Origin: Phycisphaerae bacterium
Lineage (GTDB): Bacteria > Planctomycetota > Phycisphaerae > UBA1845 > Fen-1342
DNA: 64,000 nucleotides
Assembly: GCA_017999985.1 (NCBI GenBank)
Contig: JAGNKU010000014.1
Span: 62,001 to 126,000, forward strand
Direction: 5' to 3'
The notes under the pieces: model-generated
Databases searched by the model: none
Told to the model about the DNA's origin: nothing
What the model saw: the letters and a program-made list of their open reading frames with translations, nothing else
Part shown: positions 1-6,624 of the stretch, piece by piece
Position numbering within the stretch: position 1 is the first letter of the stretch
How the letters are laid out: every line of letters starts with the position of its first letter
Program-made: the position numbers and the translations under genes

Positions 1-550
1 CGACGTTGACGACCAACGCGGCGAGGATGGCCACGAGGGCGATGCGCGGGCGCTGAATGCCGTTGAAGAAGCCCTCCAGGCCAATGCAGAGGACCGACGG
101 CACGAGGCTCCACAGGGCGATGCGCACGTACGCGACTTCCATCTCGACCATCCCGGGCGAATGCTGGCCGAGTTGCGTCAGCGGCGTGAACCAGGTCGCG
201 GTCGTGGCGGCCAGGGGGGCGGTGATCAGCCCCAGCGCCAGGGCGATGTACAGGCTTTGCCACGCGTAGCCGCCGGCCTCGCGGGGCTGGCCGCGGCCCA
301 CGGCCTGGGCGACAAACGTCTGTGTCGCGGTGGCAATGCCAAGGCCCAGACAGCCCAGCACGAACACGAACATGGTGGCGGGTGAGATGGCGGCCTGCGC
401 CTCGGTCCCGAGCTGCGACACCATGACGAAGTCGACAAAGGTCATGAGCATGCGGGAGACCGTCATGGCGACAATCGGCAGCGCGAGGCGTACGAGCTCG
501 CGCAGCGCGGTGCCCGTCGTCCACTCGGGATGCTCAACGGTCGTCGTCAC
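1..550 (-). CDS. MATE-family multidrug efflux permease (N-terminal part, runs off left edge)
   Basis: Only the first 183 codons are present; the remainder is outside the window. The GTG start at 550 is chosen because a GGGAAAGG ribosome-binding site precedes it. After a short cytoplasmic lead the protein enters hydrophobic helices; residues 34-50 contain MTFVDFVMVSQLGTE, the first-helix MATE pattern with an Asp (D40) and a following LG loop, and TQTFVAQAVGRG at about 76-87 fits the second helix and loop. MATE pumps exchange Na+ or H+ for cationic drugs and metabolites across the inner membrane. Upstream on the same strand lie a promoter, a 21-codon leader ORF and an intrinsic terminator, so expression may be controlled by attenuation. 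Family assignment is good; the substrate cannot be inferred. Confidence 0.8.
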   Translation of the reverse strand, partial: MTTTVEHPEWTTGTALRELVRLALPIVAMTVSRMLMTFVDFVMVSQLGTEAQAAISPATMFVFVLGCLGLGIATATQTFVAQAVGRGQPREAGGYAWQSLYIALALGLITAPLAATTATWFTPLTQLGQHSPGMVEMEVAYVRIALWSLVPSVLCIGLEGFFNGIQRPRIALVAILAALVVNV

Positions 551-593
551 GGCAGTACGCCTTTCCCGCCCGGGGTCGTCCCCGGGGAGTACG

Positions 594-628
594 AAAAAAA
601 GCCCCGGCAGTCGGTTGGCTGCCGGGGC
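594..628 (-). terminator. Intrinsic terminator in the MATE 5' leader (attenuator candidate)
   Basis: On the minus strand a perfect 10-bp stem (GCCCCGGCAG with CTGCCGGGGC, 8-nt loop) is followed by seven T residues (600 to 594). It sits 43 nt before the MATE start codon and downstream of a promoter and a short ORF, so it lies inside the leader rather than after a full-length gene. The segment TGCCGGGG at 675-682, inside the short ORF, can pair over 8 bp with the first arm of this stem and would then prevent the terminator from forming. Confidence 0.75.
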
Positions 629-656
629 GGTTGGCTTTCGCAGGCTGCGGGCGAGT

Positions 657-722
657 CTACGGCGGCGCGGGTGACCCCGGCACGAACACGGGCTCCAGGT
701 TCCAGGTAATCAACGGGCCCAT
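657..722 (-). CDS. Putative 21-residue leader peptide upstream of the MATE gene
   Basis: ATG at 722 is preceded by GAGGAAG at a spacing of 4 nt, and the frame runs 21 codons to TAG at 657-659. The peptide begins MGPLITWNLEP and ends in SPAPP just before the stop; terminal Pro-Pro at a stop codon is known to slow termination in regulatory leader peptides. It lies between a good promoter (781-810) and the terminator at 594-628, and its VPG codons contain the segment that can compete with the terminator stem. The beginning also faintly resembles the first residues of prolipoprotein diacylglyceryl transferases, so a decayed gene start is an alternative. Too short to identify by itself. Confidence 0.45.
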   Translation of the reverse strand: MGPLITWNLEPVFVPGSPAPP

Positions 723-780
723 CGGCTTCCTCGCAGCGCGAGCCGGTCGCGACGCATCGCAACCGCTCCACGAACAATCC

Positions 781-810
781 AGTATGCTCACCACTGGCCC
801 ATCCTGTCAA
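781..810 (-). promoter_or_regulatory. Candidate promoter for the leader/MATE transcript
   Basis: Minus strand: TTGACA (810 to 805), an 18-nt spacer, then CATACT (786 to 781). The -35 is a perfect consensus and the -10 matches 4 of 6. Transcription would start near 774, about 50 nt before the 21-codon leader ORF. Confidence 0.55.
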
Positions 811-894
811 GGCGGTGGTCATCATCAGTGGTGCATCCTTTGCGGTGGCCGTAGAATGTGATGGCAGAGACTTCCGGCTGCACGGGTGAACCGC

Positions 895-3300
895 ATGCAC
901 GCAACACGGCTGTGCCTTGTGCTCTTGCTCGGCCTGGGTGCCGCCGTGACCCACGCGCAAATCGTGCAGGGCCAGGTGGTCGGCATCGGTTTCCAGACCT
1001 CCAAGGGGCCGGTGATTCGCGAGGGGCAATGGTTCCCCATACTCGTCACCCTGCAATGCCAGGGCAGCCAGGTGTTCAGCGGCGAGCTGCGGGTCGAGAC
1101 GGCCGACTTGGACGGTGACCGCGTCGCGTATACGCAACCGCAGGTCACCCTCGCCGGCGAGGGCGGCCCGCCGAAACGGTTCTGGTGCTACGCGGTGGCC
1201 GAGGCGTTGAACGAACTGCCGACGGCCGTGGACCTCGTCAGCGACCAGGACGCGCTGGTGGCCGAGCTGCCGCTGCCGGCGCAGCCCGTCGCGACGCTTG
1301 TGAGCGAGGACTTGCTCATCCTGGACCTCAGCTATCCGCATGTGACGCGCCTGGACGGCCTCGAAAGCAGCACTTGGTCGCCCGGGGAACGCACGGAGGG
1401 GCGGCGGGAGTTTTACCGCAACGTGGTCGTGGCGCACCTGCCGGCGGCGGACCTGCCGGACCGGTGGTGGGGCCTCGAGGCGGTGGATGTCGTGATCTGG
1501 GACAAGCCGGACCCGGTCGTGCTCAGCATTGCGCAGCGCGACGCGCTGCGCGCGTGGGTCCGCGCGGGCGGGCAACTGATCATCGGCGTCGGGCCGCAGT
1601 GGGGCGCGCTGCGCAAAAGCGACCTGGCCGACATTCTGCCGCTGGCCGGCGAGGGCGCGACCGTCGAGGTCACGCGGCTCCCGGCGCTGTTCGACAACGT
1701 CGCGCCTTCCACCTGGCGCACGCGGGAGTTCCGCACGCCGGTGGCCGTCACGACCGCGCAGCCGGCGGCGGGCGCCTTTCGCACGCTGGGCGATTTCGGC
1801 CCGACGGGGGCGCTCGCGCTGGTGACGATGCGGCTGGTCGGGTCCGGGCGCGTGGTGACGTTGGCCGGCGGACTGGCGGACATGCTCGACCAGGCACCGC
1901 TCGAGGTGGACAAGTTGGTGGGGGCGCTGATCGATTTGAACCGCTATCCGACCGTGTTCAAGGACAAGGAAGCGGAGACGCTGCACTATGGACTCGATGA
2001 CCGGGAACGGCTCTATGACGGGTTCGTGAAGCCGGTGCAGTTCACCGCCACCACCGCGCTGCTGGGCCTGTTCGCGTTTCTGTTCGTCGCCGCGTATATC
2101 GTGCTGGCGACGCTGGCGAGTTGGGCGTGGCTGCGCGGGCGAAAGCAGACGCACCTGAGCTGGACGGTCTTCGCGGGCTGTGCCGTGCTGGCGAGCGCGG
2201 CGAGCCTGGGGACGGTCAGCGCGGTGCAGGGGCTGTCGCGCGGCGTGCATTCGTTCTGCATCGTGGACCTGGAGGCGGGGTCGACGGAGGGGCGCGGGCC
2301 GTGCCTGTTCGGGTACTGTAGTCCGGTGCGGCAACGCGTGGATCTGGCCCTGGCCGGTGACGCGGGCTGGCTCCGACCGCTGGCCCGCAACCCGCGCGGG
2401 GCCACGCGCTACGTGACGCCGGCGCGCTACGCGAACCTGCCGACGCGTGGGCTGGTGCAGGACATGCTGGTGCGGGCGACGCTGAAGCAGGTGGCGGGGC
2501 ATTGGGCCGGCACCCTGAACGGCACGCTGCGCGGCGACCTGCGCGTGGACCGGGCGACGGGGCGGCTGACGGCCGGGAGCTGGCTGGCCAACGATCTGAC
2601 CGTCGGCCTCGACGGGGGTTACTTGCTGTTCATCGACCCGCGCCAGGACGCCGCCGGTGTGCCGTGGCGGGCGGCCGGCCTGAACACGCTCTACCCGCTG
2701 GTGGACGGGGACGCGGTGAAAGCGGACGTTGCGGAAGTGCCGCCGGCAGCGAACGTGCTGGTGGTGCGCGTGCCGGCGATCGCGGCGGGCCAGCAGGTGT
2801 CGGAGCTGGGGAAGGCGGAGTATGGCACGGTGGCCACCAATCGGGCAAAATGGGAGCGGCAGGGCACGCGGGCGCGCAGCGAATTGCTGGGCGACAAGCG
2901 CGACCTGCCGACGTTGTGGGGCGAACAGCAGAATTGGCTGAGCGGAGGGCTGAGCGGTCTGCTGCGGCTGCGCGGCGAAACCACCGCGGCCCTGCAGGCT
3001 GTGCTGCTCGGCTCGACGCGCAACTATCACCTGCACAACCGCGGGATTGACCTTGGCGGGGTGGGCCGGCCCCTCTCGCTGGAGGCGATGCCGCCGCTGG
3101 ATATCACGCATTGGCTGCTGCGCGGGCAGGCCGTGCTGATCTGCTGGAGTTCGACGCCCGGGCCGGCGCGGCTGATGCGCAACGGACGGCTGCTGGACGC
3201 GTCGGAGGGCCTGACGGTGTATCGCGTGCGGCTGCCGCTGGCGTACGAAGGCGTGCCGCCTCGGCCTGAAGCGGGGCTGGGCGTGGAAGGTGTACCGTGA
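895..3300 (+). CDS. Exported/membrane protein of unknown function, coupled to an ABC ATPase
   Basis: 801 residues from ATG at 895 (an in-frame GTG at 886 is possible). An N-terminal signal peptide ends around THAQ. Residues about 197-233 (VVIWDKPDP, then LRAWVRAGGQLIIGVG) look like the class-I glutamine-amidotransferase-like fold found in many planctomycete membrane proteins, without an obvious catalytic Cys-His-Glu set. Two membrane segments follow at about 383-413 and 421-444, and the C-terminal half is probably extracytoplasmic. Its stop overlaps the GTG start of the downstream ABC ATPase (GTGA), so the two are translationally coupled and the protein probably works with an ABC-2 exporter. 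I do not recognise a characterised homologue. A TAGAAT -10-like hexamer lies at 852-857 but its -35 is poor. Confidence 0.7.
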   Translation: MHATRLCLVLLLGLGAAVTHAQIVQGQVVGIGFQTSKGPVIREGQWFPILVTLQCQGSQVFSGELRVETADLDGDRVAYTQPQVTLAGEGGPPKRFWCYAVAEALNELPTAVDLVSDQDALVAELPLPAQPVATLVSEDLLILDLSYPHVTRLDGLESSTWSPGERTEGRREFYRNVVVAHLPAADLPDRWWGLEAVDVVIWDKPDPVVLSIAQRDALRAWVRAGGQLIIGVGPQWGALRKSDLADILPLAGEGATVEVTRLPALFDNVAPSTWRTREFRTPVAVTTAQPAAGAFRTLGDFGPTGALALVTMRLVGSGRVVTLAGGLADMLDQAPLEVDKLVGALIDLNRYPTVFKDKEAETLHYGLDDRERLYDGFVKPVQFTATTALLGLFAFLFVAAYIVLATLASWAWLRGRKQTHLSWTVFAGCAVLASAASLGTVSAVQGLSRGVHSFCIVDLEAGSTEGRGPCLFGYCSPVRQRVDLALAGDAGWLRPLARNPRGATRYVTPARYANLPTRGLVQDMLVRATLKQVAGHWAGTLNGTLRGDLRVDRATGRLTAGSWLANDLTVGLDGGYLLFIDPRQDAAGVPWRAAGLNTLYPLVDGDAVKADVAEVPPAANVLVVRVPAIAAGQQVSELGKAEYGTVATNRAKWERQGTRARSELLGDKRDLPTLWGEQQNWLSGGLSGLLRLRGETTAALQAVLLGSTRNYHLHNRGIDLGGVGRPLSLEAMPPLDITHWLLRGQAVLICWSSTPGPARLMRNGRLLDASEGLTVYRVRLPLAYEGVPPRPEAGLGVEGVP

Positions 3301-4226
3301 TCATCCAGACCATCAACCTGACGAAGCGCTATGGCAAGCTGGTGGCCTTGAACAACCTGCACCTGGAGATCGCGGAGGGCGAGTGCTTCGGGTACATCGG
3401 CCCGAACGGGGCGGGCAAGACGACCACGATTCGCATCCTGTCGACGCTGCTGCAGCCGACGTGGGGCGAGGCACGGGTCTGCGGGCACGTCGTGGGTTAC
3501 GAGTCGCGGAAAATCCGCCCGCTGATCGGCTACGTGCCGGACTTCTTCGGCGCCTACGAGGATATGGTGGTCCAGGAGTACCTGGAGTTCTTCGCCAGCG
3601 CCTATGACATCACGGGCAAGAAGCGCACGCAGATCGTTGGCGACGTGCTCGAGCTGACCGACTTGACCTTCAAGCGCGATGCACTGGTGGACTCGCTTTC
3701 GCGCGGCATGAAGCAGCGCCTCAGCATCGCGCGGGTGCTGCTGCACGACCCGAAGCTGCTGCTGCTGGACGAGCCGGCCAGCGGGCTCGACCCGCGCGCC
3801 CGCATCGAGATCCGCGAGCTGCTCAAGGAGCTGCACCGCATGGGCAAGACGATCCTGATCAGCTCGCACATCCTGCCCGAGCTGGCGGACCTGTGCACGA
3901 GCATCGGCATCCTCGAGCAGGGGGAGCTCATCTTCCAGGGCCCGGTCCGCGAGGCGCTGCGCCGCGCGCGGGTGGGGACCGTCGTGCATGTCGTTACGCC
4001 AGACGATGCCCAACGGGCCCGGCAGGTGCTCGCGGCGTTGCCGCACGTGGAAGATGTGCAGGTCAACGACGGGGCGCTGGTGGTGAACCTCAGCGCGGAA
4101 GTGTCGGACTTCAGCTTCATCGCGGAGGCCATGCTGCAGAACAAACTGCGGATCAACGAGCTGAAGCGCGAGGAGGTCGACCTCGAGACGGCGTTCATGC
4201 GCTTGACCAAGGGCGTGGTGCAGTAG
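3297..4226 (+). CDS. ABC transporter ATP-binding protein (ABC-2 type, CcmA-like)
   Basis: 309 residues from the GTG at 3297, which overlaps the upstream stop by four bases. Walker A GPNGAGKT is at 35-42, signature LSRGMKQRL at 134-142, Walker B LLLLDEP at 154-160 and the switch histidine in SSHILPE at 191, so the domain should be catalytically complete. The roughly 90-residue C-terminal extension is typical of ATPases that drive ABC-2 exporters. The matching permease may be the gene at 9683, now separated by about 5.5 kb. The TAG stop codon is formed by the GTAG of a REP unit lying directly against the coding end. A diverged second copy of the last 18 codons plus the REP is found at 4932-5023. 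Confidence 0.9.
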   Translation: MIIQTINLTKRYGKLVALNNLHLEIAEGECFGYIGPNGAGKTTTIRILSTLLQPTWGEARVCGHVVGYESRKIRPLIGYVPDFFGAYEDMVVQEYLEFFASAYDITGKKRTQIVGDVLELTDLTFKRDALVDSLSRGMKQRLSIARVLLHDPKLLLLDEPASGLDPRARIEIRELLKELHRMGKTILISSHILPELADLCTSIGILEQGELIFQGPVREALRRARVGTVVHVVTPDDAQRARQVLAALPHVEDVQVNDGALVVNLSAEVSDFSFIAEAMLQNKLRINELKREEVDLETAFMRLTKGVVQ

Positions 4227-4259
4227 GGTGGGCACCGCCCACCAAGAGCGGGAAAATGT
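4168..4259 (+). repeat. 92-bp direct repeat, copy 1 (ABC gene 3' end plus REP)
   Basis: This copy covers the last 18 codons and stop of the ABC ATPase, one REP unit and the following AGCGGGAAAATGT. The second copy at 4932-5023 has the same length, with 11 mismatches by eye and no gaps. The two copies flank the transposase gene. Confidence 0.85.
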
Positions 4260-4279
4260 AGGGTGGGCACCGCCCACCA
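4223..4279 (+). repeat. REP doublet upstream of the RAYT gene
   Basis: Two identical REP units at 4223-4244 and 4258-4279. Each has the tetranucleotide GTAG, then a 7-bp hairpin GGTGGGC-ACC-GCCCACC and a trailing A. GTAG next to a short hairpin is the form recognised by REP-associated tyrosine transposases. The first unit supplies the stop codon of the upstream ABC gene. Confidence 0.85.
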
Positions 4280-4289
4280 CTTTGGTGAT

Positions 4290-4865
4290 ATGCCCGAATA
4301 TCGCCGGATGATTGCCCCGGGCGGTACGTTCTTTCTGACGCTCGTCACCTACGCGCGTCGCCCACTGTTCCGCGACGGGGCGCTGGTGGCGCTGCTGCGC
4401 GCGACGGTGGCGCGAGTACGTGGTGAACATCCGTTCGAGCTCCGTGGCGCGGTCGTGATGCCCGACCACATCCATCTGCTCTGCGAGCTTCCGGACGGTG
4501 ACGCGGACTACTCCACGCGGATCGGGTTGATCAAGGCGCGGTTCACACGGGCTTTCCTGGCGGCGCACGCTGTTCCGGAACCGGTCTGCACGTCACGTCT
4601 ACGGCATCGGGGGCGTTCCGTTTGGCAACGACGATTCTGGGAGCACACGATTCGCGACGACGATGATTTCGCCGCGCACCTGGAATACATCCATTACAAC
4701 CCGGTGAAGCACGGTTGGGTGAGCTGCCCGCATGCCTGGCCGTACTCAAGTTTTTCGCGGTGGGTGCGTGAAGGACGGTATCCTGCGGACTGGCAGTGTC
4801 GTTGCGCGGCGCAGCATGTGATGCCGCCGGCATTTGACCACATCGCTCGCACGGTTGGAGAGTGA
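4290..4865 (+). CDS. REP-associated tyrosine transposase (RAYT, Y1/IS200-like)
   Basis: 191 residues from ATG at 4290. MPDHIHLL at 57-64 provides the HUH-type metal-binding pair (H60, H62) of the Y1 transposase fold, and the C-terminal half has WQRRFWEHTIRD followed by LEYIHYNPVKHGW, the conserved block of the REP-associated group. These single-domain nucleases cut single-stranded DNA next to REP hairpins through a Tyr; the likely nucleophile here is in the YIHYNP block, but I cannot assign it by eye. Two REP units lie directly upstream, and inverted and direct units lie downstream (4876-5058), so this is a complete REPtron-like arrangement. The gene appears intact. Confidence 0.9.
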   Translation: MPEYRRMIAPGGTFFLTLVTYARRPLFRDGALVALLRATVARVRGEHPFELRGAVVMPDHIHLLCELPDGDADYSTRIGLIKARFTRAFLAAHAVPEPVCTSRLRHRGRSVWQRRFWEHTIRDDDDFAAHLEYIHYNPVKHGWVSCPHAWPYSSFSRWVREGRYPADWQCRCAAQHVMPPAFDHIARTVGE

Positions 4866-4875
4866 TGCCGCGGGG

Positions 4876-4930
4876 ATGGTGGGCGGTGGGCACCCCACGG
4901 CGAGGGGATGGTGGGCGGTGCCCACCCTAC
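4876..4930 (-). repeat. Inverted REP units downstream of RAYT
   Basis: A perfect REP unit in reverse orientation lies at 4909-4930, with a degenerate reverse unit at about 4876-4899. Together with the direct units at 4987 and 5037 they place oppositely oriented hairpins on the 3' side of the transposase gene, as in REPIN-type arrangements. Confidence 0.8.
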
Positions 4931-4931
4931 G

Positions 4932-5023
4932 GCGAGGAGGTGGAACTCGTGACCGCGTTCGTGCGATTGATGAAGGGTGCGGTGCAGTAGGGTGGGCACC
5001 GCCCACCAAAAGCGGGAAAATGT
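4932..5023 (+). pseudogene. Ghost 3' end of a second ABC ATPase gene (92-bp repeat, copy 2)
   Basis: Read in the same frame as the real ATPase end, this gives EEVELVTAFVRLMKGAVQ and a stop, against EEVDLETAFMRLTKGVVQ in the intact gene. The frame is kept and several of the differences are conservative, which suggests the tail of a paralogous ATPase gene rather than a recent copy of the neighbour. The rest of that gene is missing. The stop again comes from a REP unit (4987-5008). Confidence 0.6.
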
Positions 5024-5058
5024 CGAGGGGAAAGGTGTAGGGTGGGCATCGCCCACCA
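4987..5058 (+). repeat. REP doublet downstream of the ghost ABC tail
   Basis: Direct units at 4987-5008 (identical to the upstream units) and 5037-5058 (one change, loop ATC instead of ACC). Spacing differs from the upstream doublet by a 13-nt insertion. Apart from repeats and the ghost tail, the stretch from 4866 to 5298 holds nothing I recognise. Confidence 0.8.
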
Positions 5059-5298
5059 TTCGTAGAAACGGCGGGGCGGGCACCTTTGCCTGTGTACCAA
5101 GCAGGCGGAATCGCCGGCCGCAGTGCGGCACCCGTGCCCGGAAAAGGCCGGGGGCCCCAACGCACACGGAGGCTCCGAGACGGTACAATACTCGTTACAA
5201 GCTGGCTTCACGCCGAGCACGGAAAGCTGGGCACCATCGGTCAACCACGACCAAGCGCATGGCCCGGTGGCGTCCCTCGGGAACAGGACAACCAGCAC

Positions 5299-5838
5299 GT
5301 GCCACGAGAACCGACCGTCGTCGATCACCTGCGCAGCCTCGACCTCGGGGCCGACGCCACCGGGGACGAGGTGCGGGCGGCGTTTCGACGGCTGGCACGC
5401 AAATACCACCCGGATCTGAATCGCACACCGGAGGGCAATCGCCGCTTCGTCGAAGTGATCGCGGCCTATCGGGCGCTGCAGTTGGCGATGGGCCTGCGTC
5501 CGAACATGGCCCACTACCGCCTGTGCCCGCGGTGCGGACACTACGCCGAGTTGCTGGACGGCCTGGACGGCCGACTGGGCTGTCCGGACTGCCTGCTCGG
5601 CATGATGGAGAAACGGCGGTATCTGCCTTTGCCCACGTTCGTGACCGTACAGCATTTGGGAGTGATCGTGCTGTACGCCGCCAGCGGCCTGTTCGCGCTG
5701 CTTTACGCTGGGCAAGGGTCGCCACAAATGGCCGTGCTGAGCCTGGGCTGTGCGGTGCTGGGGCTGGTGCTGCTCTTTTTCGCGTGCATGACGGTGCCGG
5801 ACGTTGTCTCGGGGAGGCAGAGCCGGAGGCATCCGTGA
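5299..5838 (+). CDS. J-domain protein with zinc ribbon and two membrane helices
   Basis: 179 residues from GTG at 5299; the open frame continues upstream to 5086 but that part overlaps repeats and has no family resemblance. Residues 7-62 form a J domain with the HPD motif at 37-39 (KYHPDLN), which stimulates DnaK-type ATPases. A four-Cys ribbon follows (C76, C79, C95, C98), and two hydrophobic helices at about 118-137 and 143-164 would anchor it in the membrane with the J domain in the cytoplasm. It is probably a specialised membrane co-chaperone; no client is apparent. The next gene also encodes a ribbon/membrane protein, and the two may be co-transcribed. Confidence 0.75.
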   Translation: MPREPTVVDHLRSLDLGADATGDEVRAAFRRLARKYHPDLNRTPEGNRRFVEVIAAYRALQLAMGLRPNMAHYRLCPRCGHYAELLDGLDGRLGCPDCLLGMMEKRRYLPLPTFVTVQHLGVIVLYAASGLFALLYAGQGSPQMAVLSLGCAVLGLVLLFFACMTVPDVVSGRQSRRHP

Positions 5839-5889
5839 TGCCCTCGACGTATTCGGTGCGGATGCCGGGCAGGCGATGCGGTGGCCGTG

Positions 5890-6498
5890 ATGTCGGATGA
5901 GCGCCTGTATTTCTGTCTGTCACTCGCGGCCGCGGGGCTCCTGATGCTGGTCGTCGCGGCTGGGCTGGCGTTCTCTATGCCGGGGGCGGAAGCGCCGGCG
6001 ACCAACCGGCCCGCCACCGTCACCGGCGAGGGCGCTGCGGACGGCACCGACGCACCCAGGCCGCCGCCATCCCGTGTGCCCATCTGGCTTCCCGCGTTGC
6101 TGGGGGTTGCCCTGTTGGGTTCGGCGTTCGTCGTGCTTCTGCGGGGTTCAGTGTCGCCGGGCTACGCCGGTCCACGGGGCGATCGCACCTGTCGGCGCTG
6201 CGGACAGCGGCTCGACTCTGCGGCCGCGCTGGATTGTCCGAATTGCGCTGCGCCGACGCGTTGTCCGCAATGCGGGACTGACCTCACACGCGGTGAGGTT
6301 GATGTCTGCCCAACCTGCGGCGCCCCGTGGGGTTGCCGGTACTGCGGATACAGCCTGAAGGGCCTCGCGTCGAACCCGTGCCCGAGTTGCCACGCGCCCA
6401 CGCTCTGCCACCGCTGTGGCGCTGAGTTGAACCACAACATCACCGGGCGCTGCGCAGGCTGCGGGGCGCGTATTGCCGGCTGGCGCGAGTGGCGTTGA
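5890..6498 (+). CDS. Membrane protein with four tandem zinc ribbons
   Basis: 202 residues from ATG at 5890 (GTG at 5881 or 5887 also possible). Two hydrophobic helices at about 7-30 and 65-85 are followed by eight CxxC pairs (C101/104, 116/119, 125/128, 140/143, 149/152, 164/167, 173/176, 188/191), enough for four zinc ribbons. The third contains CRYCGYSLKGL, the CGY-x-L-x-GL variant that recurs in planctomycete membrane proteins. No catalytic motif is visible; double zinc-ribbon modules usually mediate protein or nucleic-acid contacts. It follows the J-domain gene by about 50 nt on the same strand. Confidence 0.7.
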   Translation: MSDERLYFCLSLAAAGLLMLVVAAGLAFSMPGAEAPATNRPATVTGEGAADGTDAPRPPPSRVPIWLPALLGVALLGSAFVVLLRGSVSPGYAGPRGDRTCRRCGQRLDSAAALDCPNCAAPTRCPQCGTDLTRGEVDVCPTCGAPWGCRYCGYSLKGLASNPCPSCHAPTLCHRCGAELNHNITGRCAGCGARIAGWREWR

Positions 6499-6560
6499 CG
6501 CGGAGACTACCGGGCCGCGGTGCGTGCCTGGATTGAAAGGCCAATCCCCGGCCCGCACCC

Positions 6561-6580
6561 GGACTGCTGTACGGCAGTCC
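6561..6580. terminator. Hairpin between convergent genes
   Basis: GGACTGC and GCAGTCC form a perfect 7-bp stem with a 6-nt loop, between the ends of the convergent genes at 6498 and 6625. There is no T-tract on either strand, so its role as a terminator is only suggested by position. Confidence 0.35.
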
Positions 6581-6624
6581 ACACACTTCACGTGGAAAAT
6601 CCAGCCCCGTTGGTGGATGGGCGT

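Noticed and set aside
547-3111. 854-codon ORF on the minus strand
   Set aside because: Antisense to the exported protein gene at 895-3300; low-complexity Arg/His/Gln-rich product, no domain, no ribosome-binding site. A shadow caused by high G+C.
4433-4757. Insertion sequence with terminal inverted repeats
   Set aside because: Only the RAYT with REP hairpins is seen; no IS-type termini or target-site duplication apart from the gene-tail repeat.
4290-4865. Loss of the catalytic Tyr in the RAYT
   Set aside because: The block WQRRFWEH lacks Tyr, but this wording is common in the group and Tyr residues occur in YIHYNP; inactivity cannot be claimed by eye.
4223-5058. CRISPR array
   Set aside because: Units are palindromic, few, irregularly spaced and in both orientations; they are REP hairpins associated with the RAYT.
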